Shown: positions 25,506 to 34,748 of the stretch, piece after piece
Layout: each line of letters starts with the position of its first letter
How positions within the stretch are numbered: position 1 is the stretch's first letter
Source: an uncultured Novosphingobium sp.
GTDB taxonomy: Bacteria > Pseudomonadota > Alphaproteobacteria > Sphingomonadales > Sphingomonadaceae
Reading direction: 5' to 3'
Assembly (NCBI GenBank): GCA_946886075.1
Contig: CAMPHR010000002.1
Location: 1-64,000, forward strand
DNA: 64,000 bases
Translations under genes and position numbers: made by a program
Notes under the pieces: generated by a model
Told to the model about the DNA's origin: nothing
The model's input: only the letters and a program-made list of their open reading frames with translations
The model's database searches: none

Positions 25506-26471
25506 ATGACCGACATCATCGCTGCCGACATCGGCGGCACAAATGCCCGTTTCGCTCGTGCGAAGCTGGATGCGCGGAACGTGCCCACATTGGGCAAGGT
25601 GCGGAAATATAAGGTCGCGGAATTCCCCAGCCTGCAGGCTTGCTGGGCTGCCTTCGTGCGCGACGAGGGCGGCGACCTGCCCAAGGCGGCGTCCATCGCC
25701 TTTGCTACGGCGATCGGGCGGGACGTCATCAAGCTGACCAACAGCAGCTGGATGATCCGGCCCGATACGCTGGACGAGGAACTGGGCCTGACGCAGATGC
25801 GGCTGGTCAATGACTTCGAGGCCGTGGCCCATGCGGTGGCGCGTCTGCCGGACGACAATCTGCCGCTGCTCTTCGGGCAGGATCGGCCCTTTCCACGCGA
25901 TGGCGGTGTCACCGTCGTGGGTCCGGGCACGGGCCTGGGCGTCGCGATGATCGCATTCGATGATGGCGAGCCGCATGTGATCGCGACCGAGGGCGGGCAT
26001 TTGGACTTCCCGCCACTGGATAATCTCGAGGAAAAGATCCTCGCTTATCTGCGCGACAAGTTCCTGCGCGTATCGACTGAACGGCTGGTGTCGGGGCCGG
26101 GCCTCAACAATATCTACAAGGCGATGGCGACGATCGGGCATGAGCGCGTGATGCTGATGGAAGATGCCGAGTTGTGGCAGGCGGCGATCGACGGCACCGA
26201 CGAATTTGCCCGCGCGGCGTTCGATCGTTTTTGCCTGTGCTATGGATCGGTGGTTGGCGACCTGGCGCTGGCGCAGGGGCCCAATGCGGTGGTGCTGGCA
26301 GGCGGCCTGACGCAGCGGATGCGCGGCCTGCTGCCGCAGAGCGGTTTTCACCGGCGCTTCACTGCCAAGGGGCGGTTCGAAAGCCTGATGGCGACGGTGC
26401 CCATCCGCCTGGCGGTGCATGAAGAGATTGGACTTTACGGGGCGGCCGCCGCCTTTCGGGAGAAGAAATAA
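25506..26471 (+). CDS. glk: glucokinase
   Basis: ATP-dependent glucokinase of the proteobacterial Glk family, 321 residues; phosphorylates glucose to feed Zwf. The phosphate-1 motif is AADIGGTNARFARA (about 6-19), then a ROK/Glk-like LVNDFEAVAHAV, the adenosine-loop motif VVGPGTGLGVAM, and TEGGHLDFPP. The ATG follows TGGAGTGGTCTC. The last base of its stop codon is the first base of the eda ATG. zwf-edd-glk is also the gene order reported for Zymomonas mobilis, a relative in the same order. Confidence 0.94.
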   Translation: MTDIIAADIGGTNARFARAKLDARNVPTLGKVRKYKVAEFPSLQACWAAFVRDEGGDLPKAASIAFATAIGRDVIKLTNSSWMIRPDTLDEELGLTQMRLVNDFEAVAHAVARLPDDNLPLLFGQDRPFPRDGGVTVVGPGTGLGVAMIAFDDGEPHVIATEGGHLDFPPLDNLEEKILAYLRDKFLRVSTERLVSGPGLNNIYKAMATIGHERVMLMEDAELWQAAIDGTDEFARAAFDRFCLCYGSVVGDLALAQGPNAVVLAGGLTQRMRGLLPQSGFHRRFTAKGRFESLMATVPIRLAVHEEIGLYGAAAAFREKK

Positions 26472-27088
26472 TGTCGCTGAGCGTTGAACAGGTCATGGAG
26501 CTGGCGCCGGTCATCCCGGTGCTGGTGGTGGAGCGGGTCGAAGACGCGCTGCCGATCGCGCAGGCGCTGGTGAAGGGTGGCCTGCCCGCGCTGGAGGTGA
26601 CGTTACGCACGCCCGCCGCGCTGGACGTGATCCGTGAGATGGCGAAGGTCGAGGGCGCGGTGGTCGGCGCTGGCACAGTGCTGAACCCATCGCAACTGGA
26701 CGCAGCGATGGAAGCGGGTGCGCGATTCATCGTGAGCCCTGGCCTCACCGAACCGCTGGGCAAGGCTGCGGTCGCGGCGCGGGTGCCGTTCCTGCCGGGT
26801 ACGGCGAGCGCGGGCGACATCATGCGCGGGCTGGAATTAGGGCTGACGCACTTCAAATTTTTCCCGGCGGAAACCTCGGGTGGTTTGCCTGCGCTGAAGG
26901 CTTTGGCCGCACCGCTGCATGTCGCGCGTTTCTGCCCCACTGGCGGGATCACGGCGGAAAATGCGCCGAAATGGCTGGCTGAACCCTTTGTGAAATGCGT
27001 TGGTGGCAGCTGGGTCGTGCCCAAGGGGCCGGTCGATGCGGCGAAGATCGAGGCATTGGCGCGCGAGGCGGCGGCGCTGCCCCGCTGA
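26471..27088 (+). CDS. eda: KDPG aldolase (2-dehydro-3-deoxy-phosphogluconate aldolase)
   Basis: Class I aldolase that splits KDPG into pyruvate and glyceraldehyde-3-phosphate, the last Entner-Doudoroff step. The 205-residue protein has IPVLVVERVEDA, LPALEVTLRTP with the catalytic Glu, VGAGTVLNP, the Schiff-base lysine in THFKFFPAE and PTGGITAENAP. The start overlaps the glk stop by one base. It is the final enzyme of the operon; a putative lipoprotein gene follows 54 bp later. Confidence 0.95.
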   Translation: MSLSVEQVMELAPVIPVLVVERVEDALPIAQALVKGGLPALEVTLRTPAALDVIREMAKVEGAVVGAGTVLNPSQLDAAMEAGARFIVSPGLTEPLGKAAVAARVPFLPGTASAGDIMRGLELGLTHFKFFPAETSGGLPALKALAAPLHVARFCPTGGITAENAPKWLAEPFVKCVGGSWVVPKGPVDAAKIEALAREAAALPR

Positions 27089-27142
27089 CGGGCTGTGTCG
27101 GCGCCATTGCGCGGCGGGGTTTCCCGTCCTAGATCAACGCCC

Positions 27143-27655
27143 ATGATCCTGCGTCGGCTGCTGCCATCCCTCGCCCTGTTTCTGTCCGGCTGCGCGCAGA
27201 CGCTGACGGGCTATCCTTCGCTCGCCAAGCGTGCGGTCGAGAATGCGCCCGTCGCAGAGCCGGTAGCGGCGCCTGTGCCGGTCGAGGCCGACCCCGCATT
27301 GCAGGCGCAGGTCGATCGGCTGAGCGCGCAGGCGCAGGCGGGTAGCGCGGCGTTCGACAAGGCTTGGCCTGCGGCGGATCGGGCAGCGCGGGCGGCTGCG
27401 GGTGCGGCGGTGTCCAGCGAACGCTGGGTCGCAGCGCAGCTGGCGATCAGTACGCTGGAGGCGGCGCGGAACGATAGCGTTTCGGCGCTGGCCAGCCTCG
27501 ACACGCTATATGTCGAGCGGAGCAATGCGGTCGCCGAGGGCAAGGCCAGGGGTGGCGCGGAGCAGATCGATGTCGCGCGCAGAGCGGCGCTGGGAATCGT
27601 GGATTCGCAGAATGACCGGGTCGATGCGATCAAGGGACGTTTGGCGCAGCCTTGA
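27143..27655 (+). CDS. putative lipoprotein, unknown function
   Basis: A 170-residue protein starting MILRRLLPSLALFLSGCAQT: a short basic n-region, a hydrophobic core and a lipobox-like LSGC, so it is probably lipid-anchored after cleavage before the Cys. The mature part is Ala-rich and mostly helical (AQVDRLSAQAQAG, AARAAAGAAV, TLEAARNDSVSALASLDTLY) and could form a coiled coil. No family is recognised. The ATG at 27143 is preferred to the in-frame start at 27095 because the signal begins there. It follows eda by 54 bp and may be read from the same operon. Confidence 0.65.
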   Translation: MILRRLLPSLALFLSGCAQTLTGYPSLAKRAVENAPVAEPVAAPVPVEADPALQAQVDRLSAQAQAGSAAFDKAWPAADRAARAAAGAAVSSERWVAAQLAISTLEAARNDSVSALASLDTLYVERSNAVAEGKARGGAEQIDVARRAALGIVDSQNDRVDAIKGRLAQP

Positions 27656-27688
27656 CGTTTGGAGCCATAACATCCTGAAGCAAACAAC

Positions 27689-27764
27689 CCGTTCGCCCTG
27701 AGCCTGTCGAAGGGTCTTTCTTACTTGAAGAAAAGATGGGCTTCGACAAGCTCAGCCCGAACGG
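27689..27764. repeat. palindromic intergenic repeat, family A copy 2
   Basis: CCGTTCGCCCTGAGCCTGTCGAAGGG ... GGGCTTCGACAAGCTCAGCCCGAACGG: 76 bp, near-perfect outer and inner arms. It lies between the convergent lipoprotein and gamma-carbonic anhydrase genes, where it could also end transcription from either side. Confidence 0.88.
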
Positions 27765-27781
27765 ATGGGGAAATATGTGGT

Positions 27782-28369
27782 TCAGCCGTCCGCCTTCAGC
27801 GCGCCTCTGTGCGCCTTGGCATTGTGGACATAACGGTCGACGCCTTCGCGCATGCGGATGAGCGCTTCGTCGGTCAGGTCGCGGACATATTTTGCGGGGC
27901 GGCCGGTCCAGAGCTGACGGTGCGGGACTGTGCGGTTGGGCGACAGCAGCGCCCCGGCGGCAAGCATCGCATCGCTTTCGATGACGCAGCCGTTCATCAC
28001 CACTGCACCCAATCCGACAAAGGCGCGGTCCTTGAGTTCGCAGCCGTGGATCATCGCCATATGGCCGATCAGGACGTCGTCGCCGATGGTGGTGGGCCAC
28101 CCCTGCGGCCGGTCGGGGTCGGGGCCGTCGCAGTGGATGACGCTGCCGTCCTGGATATTGGTGCGCGCGCCGATGCGGATGGCGTTGACGTCACCGCGCA
28201 CGACGCAATTATACCAGATGCTGCTGTCGGGGCCGATCTCCACATCGCCGATGATCCGCGCGCCGGGCGCGATGAAGGCGCTGGGATGAATGACGGGGGT
28301 CTTGCCGCCAAAGGTCAGGATGGTGGCGCCCGGGTGATCTGAATGGGCGGCATGGGGGTGATCGGGCAT
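27782..28369 (-). CDS. gamma-class carbonic anhydrase-like protein (left-handed beta helix)
   Basis: A 195-residue hexapeptide-repeat protein of the gamma carbonic anhydrase/YrdA/PaaY group. Repeats run from VIHPSAFIAPGARIIGDVEIG to about residue 165. VVRGDVNAIRIG, NIQDGSVIHCD and IGHMAMIHGC carry the three histidines expected to bind zinc at the trimer interface. Activity as a carbonic anhydrase is not assured in this group. The ATG at 28367-28369 lies 4 bp past the hemB stop, so it is probably co-transcribed with hemB. Confidence 0.85.
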   Translation of the reverse strand: MPDHPHAAHSDHPGATILTFGGKTPVIHPSAFIAPGARIIGDVEIGPDSSIWYNCVVRGDVNAIRIGARTNIQDGSVIHCDGPDPDRPQGWPTTIGDDVLIGHMAMIHGCELKDRAFVGLGAVVMNGCVIESDAMLAAGALLSPNRTVPHRQLWTGRPAKYVRDLTDEALIRMREGVDRYVHNAKAHRGALKADG

Positions 28370-28373
28370 GGCG

Positions 28374-29378
<1,005 letters not shown>

Positions 29379-29427
29379 TTAGGCCGCGCGGACCACCCGA
29401 TCAAGGTTCCGCTGCCCCATGCCGGAT

Positions 29428-29970
29428 CTATGTTAGGATACGCGCAGAGCGGAAGCTCACCTTCTTGGCGAGGTCCCACGTTCCACCCTCGCGATAATGC
29501 CAGGCGGCAAGACCCGCTATATGAAGCGGGCGGGATCGAAACCCGGCCTTAAGCTGGTCGGCGAGCGCGCGGGCCACGGCGGGCTCTACCTTGTTCTGGA
29601 CGGTGATGTGCAGACGGGGGCGTGCCTGATCCTGCGGAGTGAGAAGCCCTCGAAAAGCTTCGGCCAGTTCATCCCGGATGGCGAGCAGAGCATCGCTGCG
29701 CACGCCGAAGGCGACCCCTCGCCCGAGCAGGATGACGCCGTTTAGAATGGCGAGCGGCGGTGGCGCTGCTGCCAATTGCTTCATACGGTCGCTCAGTTCC
29801 GGCAGCAGTGATGGCGGCAAATGGTGGAAGAGCGAGATATGGGCGGGCACCTTGTTGCGCTCGGGCGGAAAATGGGCGCGGCGGAGGCCATCCGCCCAGG
29901 CGAAGTCCTCCGCTCCCATGAGCGCCGTCACGACGATCGGCGCGCCGCCTCCGGCCTCAACCAGCCGCAT
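29428..29970 (-). CDS. 2'-5' RNA ligase family (2H phosphoesterase) protein
   Basis: A 180-residue protein with the two H-x-S/T motifs of the 2H phosphoesterase superfamily: HIS at 44-46 (VPAHISLFHHLP) and HIT at 121-123 (PRLHITVQNKV). Members act on 2',5' or cyclic phosphate bonds in RNA or nucleotides. The exact substrate is unknown. The start overlaps the end of the peroxiredoxin gene by 14 bp, implying one message. It is not the longer ThpR-type with extra domains. Confidence 0.75.
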   Translation of the reverse strand: MRLVEAGGGAPIVVTALMGAEDFAWADGLRRAHFPPERNKVPAHISLFHHLPPSLLPELSDRMKQLAAAPPPLAILNGVILLGRGVAFGVRSDALLAIRDELAEAFRGLLTPQDQARPRLHITVQNKVEPAVARALADQLKAGFRSRPLHIAGLAAWHYREGGTWDLAKKVSFRSARILT

Positions 29971-30496
29971 GCTCCTTCAGCCATTGCAGCACCGGCTCCG
30001 GGCTTGACTGGCCATAGGGGTCGTCATCCTCGCCAATATCGTTGATGCCGGGCTCCTCGAACCAGGCGACGACCTGACCGTCATCGACGACCATGGCATA
30101 GCGCCAGCTGCGGTCGCCAAAGCCGAGATGATCTTTCTTCACCAGCATGCCCATGCGGCGCGTGAAGTCGCCCGATCCGTCGGGCAGCAGCTTTACATTC
30201 TTGACGCCCAGATGCTTGCCCCATTGATACATGACGAAGGCGTCGTTGACTGAGATGCAGTAGACATCGTCCACGCCCAGCGCCTTGAACTCGTCATAAT
30301 AGCGTTCGAAGGCGGGGCATTGTTCGGTCGAGCAGGTGGGCGTGAAGGCGCCGGGCAGCGAGAAGACCACTGCGCGCTTCCCCTTGAACAGGTCGCCGGT
30401 CTGGATATCCTGCCAGCGGAAAGGGTTTGGGCCACCGACGCTTTCGTCGCGTATGCGGGTTTTCAGCGTCACATCAGGTACGGAACGTCCGAGCAT
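29957..30496 (-). CDS. peroxiredoxin, Prx5 type
   Basis: A 179-residue thiol peroxidase. The peroxidatic cysteine is Cys55 in PGAFTPTCSTEQCP, the signature of the Prx5/hybrid group often reduced by glutaredoxin or glutathione; Cys60 follows. GDGSGDFTRRMG and WRYAMVVDDGQV are further family motifs. It is probably cytoplasmic, as no signal is seen, and removes H2O2 and alkyl hydroperoxides. It has GGGAG about 8 nt before the ATG. It overlaps the 2H phosphoesterase gene downstream and is divergent from the membrane-protein gene. Confidence 0.92.
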   Translation of the reverse strand: MLGRSVPDVTLKTRIRDESVGGPNPFRWQDIQTGDLFKGKRAVVFSLPGAFTPTCSTEQCPAFERYYDEFKALGVDDVYCISVNDAFVMYQWGKHLGVKNVKLLPDGSGDFTRRMGMLVKKDHLGFGDRSWRYAMVVDDGQVVAWFEEPGINDIGEDDDPYGQSSPEPVLQWLKEHAAG

Positions 30497-30591
30497 CTCA
30501 TCATCTCCCGGTCAGCATGCTTTCACGCAGTGCGATGCATCTATAAGGTCGCGCCGCCGCGTGGCAAAGATTTGAGAGAGGGGAAACTCAT

Positions 30592-31011
30592 ATGGGCGCG
30601 TCACGATCCTTCAAAATCATCGCGATCGGGCTGCTGATCTGGAATTTGATCGGGGTCGCAGCCTTTGCCATGCAATATGGCGCTGATCTGGGGGCGTTGG
30701 CGAAAAGCGATCCCTACACGGCGCGCATCTTTGCGGAGATGCCGGGCTGGGCCTGGGCAGCTTATGCGGTCGCGGTGGGTGCTGGAACGGGCGGCGCGCT
30801 GCTGTTGTTGCTGCGGAAGGCGGCGGCGGTGGCGTTGTTTGCCGTGTCAGTGGCCGCTGTCGTGGTGCAGTTTGGGTACAGCTTTTTAGGAACGGACTTG
30901 TGGGCCGTTAAGGGCGCGTCGGCGGCTGTGTTTCCGGCGGTGATATTGATGATCGCGGTGGGGCAGCTGGTTTATGCGGTGCGGTTGAGGGCTACGGGCG
31001 TGCTGCGGTGA
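30592..31011 (+). CDS. small four-helix membrane protein, unknown
   Basis: A 139-residue protein with four hydrophobic segments at about 9-28, 52-75, 80-102 and 109-130, short loops and a basic end (RLRATGVLR). It is an inner-membrane protein of no family I can name; similar small proteins are common in sphingomonads and Caulobacter. AGAGAGGGGAAAC precedes the ATG. It is a single gene between the divergent peroxiredoxin unit and a family B repeat. Confidence 0.65.
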   Translation: MGASRSFKIIAIGLLIWNLIGVAAFAMQYGADLGALAKSDPYTARIFAEMPGWAWAAYAVAVGAGTGGALLLLLRKAAAVALFAVSVAAVVVQFGYSFLGTDLWAVKGASAAVFPAVILMIAVGQLVYAVRLRATGVLR

Positions 31012-31048
31012 ACGCCGCGTAGTAGGTGTTATCTCCGCTTCATTTTTT

Positions 31049-31129
31049 CGTCATGCCAGCGAAAGCTGGCATCTCTATCGATGGCGCTCGGCCTAGCCGG
31101 ACGAGATCCCAGCGTTCGCTGGGATGACG
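31049..31129. repeat. palindromic intergenic repeat, family B copy 2
   Basis: CGTCATGCCAGCGAAAGCTGGCAT ... GATCCCAGCGTTCGCTGGGATGACG, same 81-bp layout as 25406. It lies between the convergent membrane-protein and mltG genes. Confidence 0.85.
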
Positions 31130-31145
31130 GGGAAATAGAGGGTCG

Positions 31146-32117
31146 TCAAAGCTCTCCGCGGGCGCGGCGGATTTCGAACCATTTGCGGACATTCTCATTA
31201 TGCTGCTGAAGCGTGTCGGCGAAAATGTGGCCGCCCTTCCCGTCAGCGACGAAATAGAGCGCCTTTGTTTCGGCCGGATGCAGCACGGCGAGGATCGACA
31301 GCCTGCCCGGATTGGCGATCGGCCCCTTTGGCAAACCGGTCATAGCATAGGTGTTATAGTCGTTGACCGCAGCAATCTCCGACTTCTTGATGCGGCGGCC
31401 AAGCGGTTTGCCCTTGGTGATCGGGTAGATGATCGTCGGGTCGGCCTGAAGCATCATGCCCGTCTTAAGGCGATTGCCATAGACGCCCGCGACGGTGGGC
31501 CGTTCGGCGGGGACGGCCGTTTCCTTTTCGACGATGCTGGCGAGGATGATCGCTTGCTCAGGCGATTTCGCCACGCTGTTGGGCGCGCGTTCGGCCCATA
31601 GTTTGGCAAGAACGCGCGTCATCGCGTCCTGCATGCGCTTGAGCACGGCGGCGCGGCTTTCGCCCTTGTCGAAAGCATAGCTGTCGGGAAGCACGCTGCC
31701 CTCAGCGGGGACGGCTATGTCGCCGGTCAGCTCTTCATTCGCCATCAGCCGTTCATGGACCATGATGGACGGCATGCCTTCCGGGATGGTCACGAGCCGG
31801 GTCAGCGTCTTGCCGCCCTGAAGGATGGAGAAGATGTCGGCGTTGCTGGCGCCTTTAGGGATCAGGAACTCGCCCGCCTTGATCGACTTGCCGCGTCCGA
31901 ACACCTTGGTCCGGGTGAGGAATGCGTCGGCCGAGCGCACCGCCCCCGCCTGCTTCAGGAGGACGGCGGCGTCGGCGACCGAGGCGCCATCAGGCACAAC
32001 GACGCTTATATCGCGGGGTGCGGGACCCGCCTCGGACCAGCCATAGACGAAGCGGAACGCCACGAAGGCGGCGACGGCCAGGCCGATCGCAAGGATAACC
32101 AGCCCGAACCGCCGCAT
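31146..32117 (-). CDS. mltG: endolytic murein transglycosylase MltG
   Basis: Inner-membrane lytic transglycosylase that cuts nascent glycan strands and sets their length. The 323-residue protein has one N-terminal membrane helix (about 5-23), then the YceG/MltG domain with LVTIPEGMPSIMVHERL, and the catalytic glutamate in SIVEKETAVPAERPTVAGVY with the following NRLKTGMMLQADPTIIY. It lies 10 bp after fabF on the same strand, the usual place for mltG (yceG) at the end of the fab cluster. Confidence 0.93.
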   Translation of the reverse strand: MRRFGLVILAIGLAVAAFVAFRFVYGWSEAGPAPRDISVVVPDGASVADAAVLLKQAGAVRSADAFLTRTKVFGRGKSIKAGEFLIPKGASNADIFSILQGGKTLTRLVTIPEGMPSIMVHERLMANEELTGDIAVPAEGSVLPDSYAFDKGESRAAVLKRMQDAMTRVLAKLWAERAPNSVAKSPEQAIILASIVEKETAVPAERPTVAGVYGNRLKTGMMLQADPTIIYPITKGKPLGRRIKKSEIAAVNDYNTYAMTGLPKGPIANPGRLSILAVLHPAETKALYFVADGKGGHIFADTLQQHNENVRKWFEIRRARGEL

Positions 32118-32127
32118 GGCTTTATCC

Positions 32128-33387
32128 TCAGATCGCCTTCATGATGAGCGACGCGTTGGTGCCGCCGAAGCCGAAGCTGTTGTTGAGCACCGCGCGCACC
32201 TTGCGCTCCTTCGCCACATGCGGGACGAGGTCGACGCCCGCGCAGCTTTCGCTCGGTTCGTCGAGGTTGAGCGTCGGCGGCACGATCTGGTCGCGGATGG
32301 CGAGGATGCAGAAAATGCTTTCCACAGCGCCCGCGCCGCCCAGAAGGTGGCCGATCGCCGACTTGGTGCTGCTCATCGACATGGTCGAGATATTGTCGCC
32401 GAACAGGCGCTTGACCGCGCCCAGCTCCAGCTCGTCGCCGAGCGGGGTCGAAGTGCCGTGAGCGTTTACATAGTCGATGTCGGCGAGGCTGAGGCCCGAT
32501 TTCCTGAGCGCCATTTCCATCGAGCGGTAGCCGCCATTTCCCTCCGGATGGGGGGCGGTGACGTGATAGGCGTCGCCCGACAGGCCATAGCCGATCACTT
32601 CGGCATAGATGTGCGCGCCGCGCTTCTTGGCATGCTCATATTCTTCAAGCACGACGACGCCCGCGCCTTCGCCCATGACGAAGCCGTCACGGTTGACGTC
32701 ATAGGGACGGCTCGCCTTTTCCGGCGTGTCGTTGAAGGCGGTCGAAAGCGCGCGTGCCTGAGCGAAACCGGCGATGCCGATCGGGCAGATCGCGCTTTCC
32801 GCGCCGCCCGCCAGCATGACGTCGGCATCGTCCATCGCGATCATGCGCGCGGCGTCGCCGATCGAGTGCGCGCCGGTCGAGCAGGCCGTGACGACCGCGT
32901 GGTTGGGTCCCATGAGGCCATATTTGATCGAAACCTGACCCGAAATCAGGTTGATGAGGCGGCCATGGACAAAGTGCGGGCTGACACGGCCCGGCCCCTT
33001 GTTGGCCAATACCAGCGATTCGCTTTCGATGCCCGGCAGGCCGCCGATGCCCGAACCGATCGAACAGCCTGCGCGCAGACGCTCTTCCTCGCTCATATTG
33101 TCGAGGCCCGCGTCGCGCAGCGCCTGGCTGGCGGCGGAAATGCCGTAGACGACGAACGGATCGACCTGACGCTGAATCTTGTGGTCCACGTCCAGGTTCG
33201 GATCATAGCCATATTCATGGTCGGCGGGCTTCACTTCGCAGGCGATGCGGCACTTATATTCGCTGGCATCGAAGCGCGCGATGGTCGCCGCGCCGGACTT
33301 GGACGCGAGGATGTTCTTCCAGGTGGTTTCGACATCCCCGCCAAGCGGGCTCACCATGCCGAGGCCGGTTACGACTACGCGACGCAT
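32128..33387 (-). CDS. fabF: 3-oxoacyl-ACP synthase II
   Basis: Condensing enzyme that elongates acyl-ACP with malonyl-ACP in fatty-acid synthesis. The 419-residue protein has the catalytic Cys169 in VVTACSTGAHSIG and the two histidines in NAHGTSTPLGD and KSAIGHLLGGAG. It begins MRRVVVTGLGMVSPLGGD, the usual KAS II start. It is downstream of acpP behind a hairpin followed by TTTT, and upstream of mltG. Expected cytoplasmic dimer. Confidence 0.97.
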   Translation of the reverse strand: MRRVVVTGLGMVSPLGGDVETTWKNILASKSGAATIARFDASEYKCRIACEVKPADHEYGYDPNLDVDHKIQRQVDPFVVYGISAASQALRDAGLDNMSEEERLRAGCSIGSGIGGLPGIESESLVLANKGPGRVSPHFVHGRLINLISGQVSIKYGLMGPNHAVVTACSTGAHSIGDAARMIAMDDADVMLAGGAESAICPIGIAGFAQARALSTAFNDTPEKASRPYDVNRDGFVMGEGAGVVVLEEYEHAKKRGAHIYAEVIGYGLSGDAYHVTAPHPEGNGGYRSMEMALRKSGLSLADIDYVNAHGTSTPLGDELELGAVKRLFGDNISTMSMSSTKSAIGHLLGGAGAVESIFCILAIRDQIVPPTLNLDEPSESCAGVDLVPHVAKERKVRAVLNNSFGFGGTNASLIMKAI

Positions 33388-33468
33388 ATATCTGCTCCGA
33401 AAATCTTCATAGGTTTGGGCCGCTCCTTAGCTGCTTCGGAAGCGCTTGTGAACGGTAGGCCAGATACG

Positions 33469-33509
33469 AAAAGGCTCCCCAAGACCGGATTCGCCGGACA
33501 GGAGGAGCC
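33469..33509 (-). terminator. terminator-like hairpin between acpP and fabF
   Basis: On the minus strand GGCTCC (33509-33504) pairs with GGAGCC (33478-33473), enclosing an inner CCGGCGAATCCGG hairpin, and is followed by TTTT. It probably ends or attenuates the acpP message, so that acpP is made in excess over fabF. Confidence 0.55.
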
Positions 33510-33562
33510 ATTTCCTTCAAAAACGTCAGGCAGCCGACCCCCCGGTCAGCCGCACGACATTC

Positions 33563-33796
33563 TTACTGCTTGCTGTCGATATAATCGATCGCGTCCTTGA
33601 CGGTGCCGATCTTCTCAGCTGCGTCGTCGGGGATTTCCACGCCGAATTCTTCTTCGAACGCCATCACCAGCTCAACGATGTCGAGGCTGTCTGCGCCCAG
33701 ATCATCGATGAAGCTTGCATCCTCGGTCACCTTTTCGGCTTCGACGCCCAGATGTTCGACGACGATTTTCTTAACGCGATCCGCGGTCTCACTCAT
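33563..33796 (-). CDS. acpP: acyl carrier protein
   Basis: Carrier of growing acyl chains on 4'-phosphopantetheine. The acidic 77-residue protein has the attachment serine Ser37 in [21 protein letters not shown] precedes the ATG by about 7 nt. On the minus strand TTGCCT-N17-AAATAT lies in the 193-bp gap after fabG and could be an own promoter. A hairpin with TTTT lies downstream. Together these suggest acpP is transcribed strongly within the fabD-fabG-acpP-fabF cluster. Confidence 0.98.
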   Translation of the reverse strand: MSETADRVKKIVVEHLGVEAEKVTEDASFIDDLGADSLDIVELVMAFEEEFGVEIPDDAAEKIGTVKDAIDYIDSKQ

Positions 33797-33989
33797 GAGT
33801 GGTCCTTTTTTACTGGGTATCGTTGAGGTTGTGAATATTTGTTAAGGCATGCCCTAGAGGCAAGGCCGGGCAGAGGCAAGAGGCAAGAAAAGATCGAAAC
33901 GCATGTTTCCCGCCCTCCCCTGCGCCTGAATGGCACAAGGCCGTCCAATTGCAATGGGTCGAGCGGCCTCGTCCAGCCCCTTGCAAGGT

Positions 33990-34730
33990 TCAGATCATCG
34001 CCATGCCGCCATTAACATGCAGCGTCTGGCCAGTGACGTAGCCTGCTTCACGGCTGGCGAGATAGACGACGGCCGCACCGATATCTGCGCCTGCGCCGAG
34101 GTCGCCTGCGGGGATCTTATGCAGGATGGCGCCCTTCTGCGCGTCATTCAGCGCATCGGTCATGGCCGAACGGATGAAGCCGGGCGCGACGCAGTTAACG
34201 GTGATGCCGCGGCTGGCGAGTTCCTGGCCCAGCGACTTGGACATGCCGATGATGCCCGCCTTTGACGCGGCATAGTTGGCTTGGCCGGGATTGCCAGTGA
34301 CCCCGACAACGGAAGTGATCGAGATGATGCGGCCGAAGCGTGCCTTCATCATCGGCTTGGCGGCGGCGCGGGCAAGGCGGAACGCGGCCTCCAGATTGAC
34401 GGAGATGACATCGGACCATTCGTCATCCTTCATCCGCATGATGAGGTTGTCGCGGGTGATGCCGGCATTGTTGACAAGGATGTCGATCTTGCCGCCCAAC
34501 GCATCCACCGCTTGAGCGACGAGACCATCGACCGCTGCGGGATCGGACAGGTTGCACACCAGCGCCTTGTGATCGCCGCCAAGTTCGGCTGCGAAGGCTT
34601 TGAGCTTCTCCTCATTGCTACCCGAGAGCGCCAGCGTCGCGCCCTGCGCCGCGAGTGTGCGGGCGATCGATGAACCGATGCCACCCGATGCGCCAGTCAC
34701 CAGCGCCGTCATGCCTGTCAGATCGAACAT
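33990..34730 (-). CDS. fabG: 3-oxoacyl-ACP reductase
   Basis: NADPH-dependent SDR that reduces 3-ketoacyl-ACP in fatty-acid elongation. The 246-residue protein has TGASGGIGSSIA (nucleotide motif), NNAG, ITSVVGVTGNPGQANYAASKAG with catalytic Ser-Tyr-x3-Lys, and the family ending YVTGQTLHVNGGMAMI. It starts 18 bp after fabD and precedes acpP, the classic fab order, which separates it from catabolic SDRs. Confidence 0.97.
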   Translation of the reverse strand: MFDLTGMTALVTGASGGIGSSIARTLAAQGATLALSGSNEEKLKAFAAELGGDHKALVCNLSDPAAVDGLVAQAVDALGGKIDILVNNAGITRDNLIMRMKDDEWSDVISVNLEAAFRLARAAAKPMMKARFGRIISITSVVGVTGNPGQANYAASKAGIIGMSKSLGQELASRGITVNCVAPGFIRSAMTDALNDAQKGAILHKIPAGDLGAGADIGAAVVYLASREAGYVTGQTLHVNGGMAMI

Positions 34731-34748
34731 AGCTTCTTATCCTTAACT

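Noticed and set aside
32116..33600. 494-codon + strand open frame
   Set aside because: It is antisense to fabF, whose catalytic residues and cluster context are unambiguous; GC-rich DNA gives long shadow frames.
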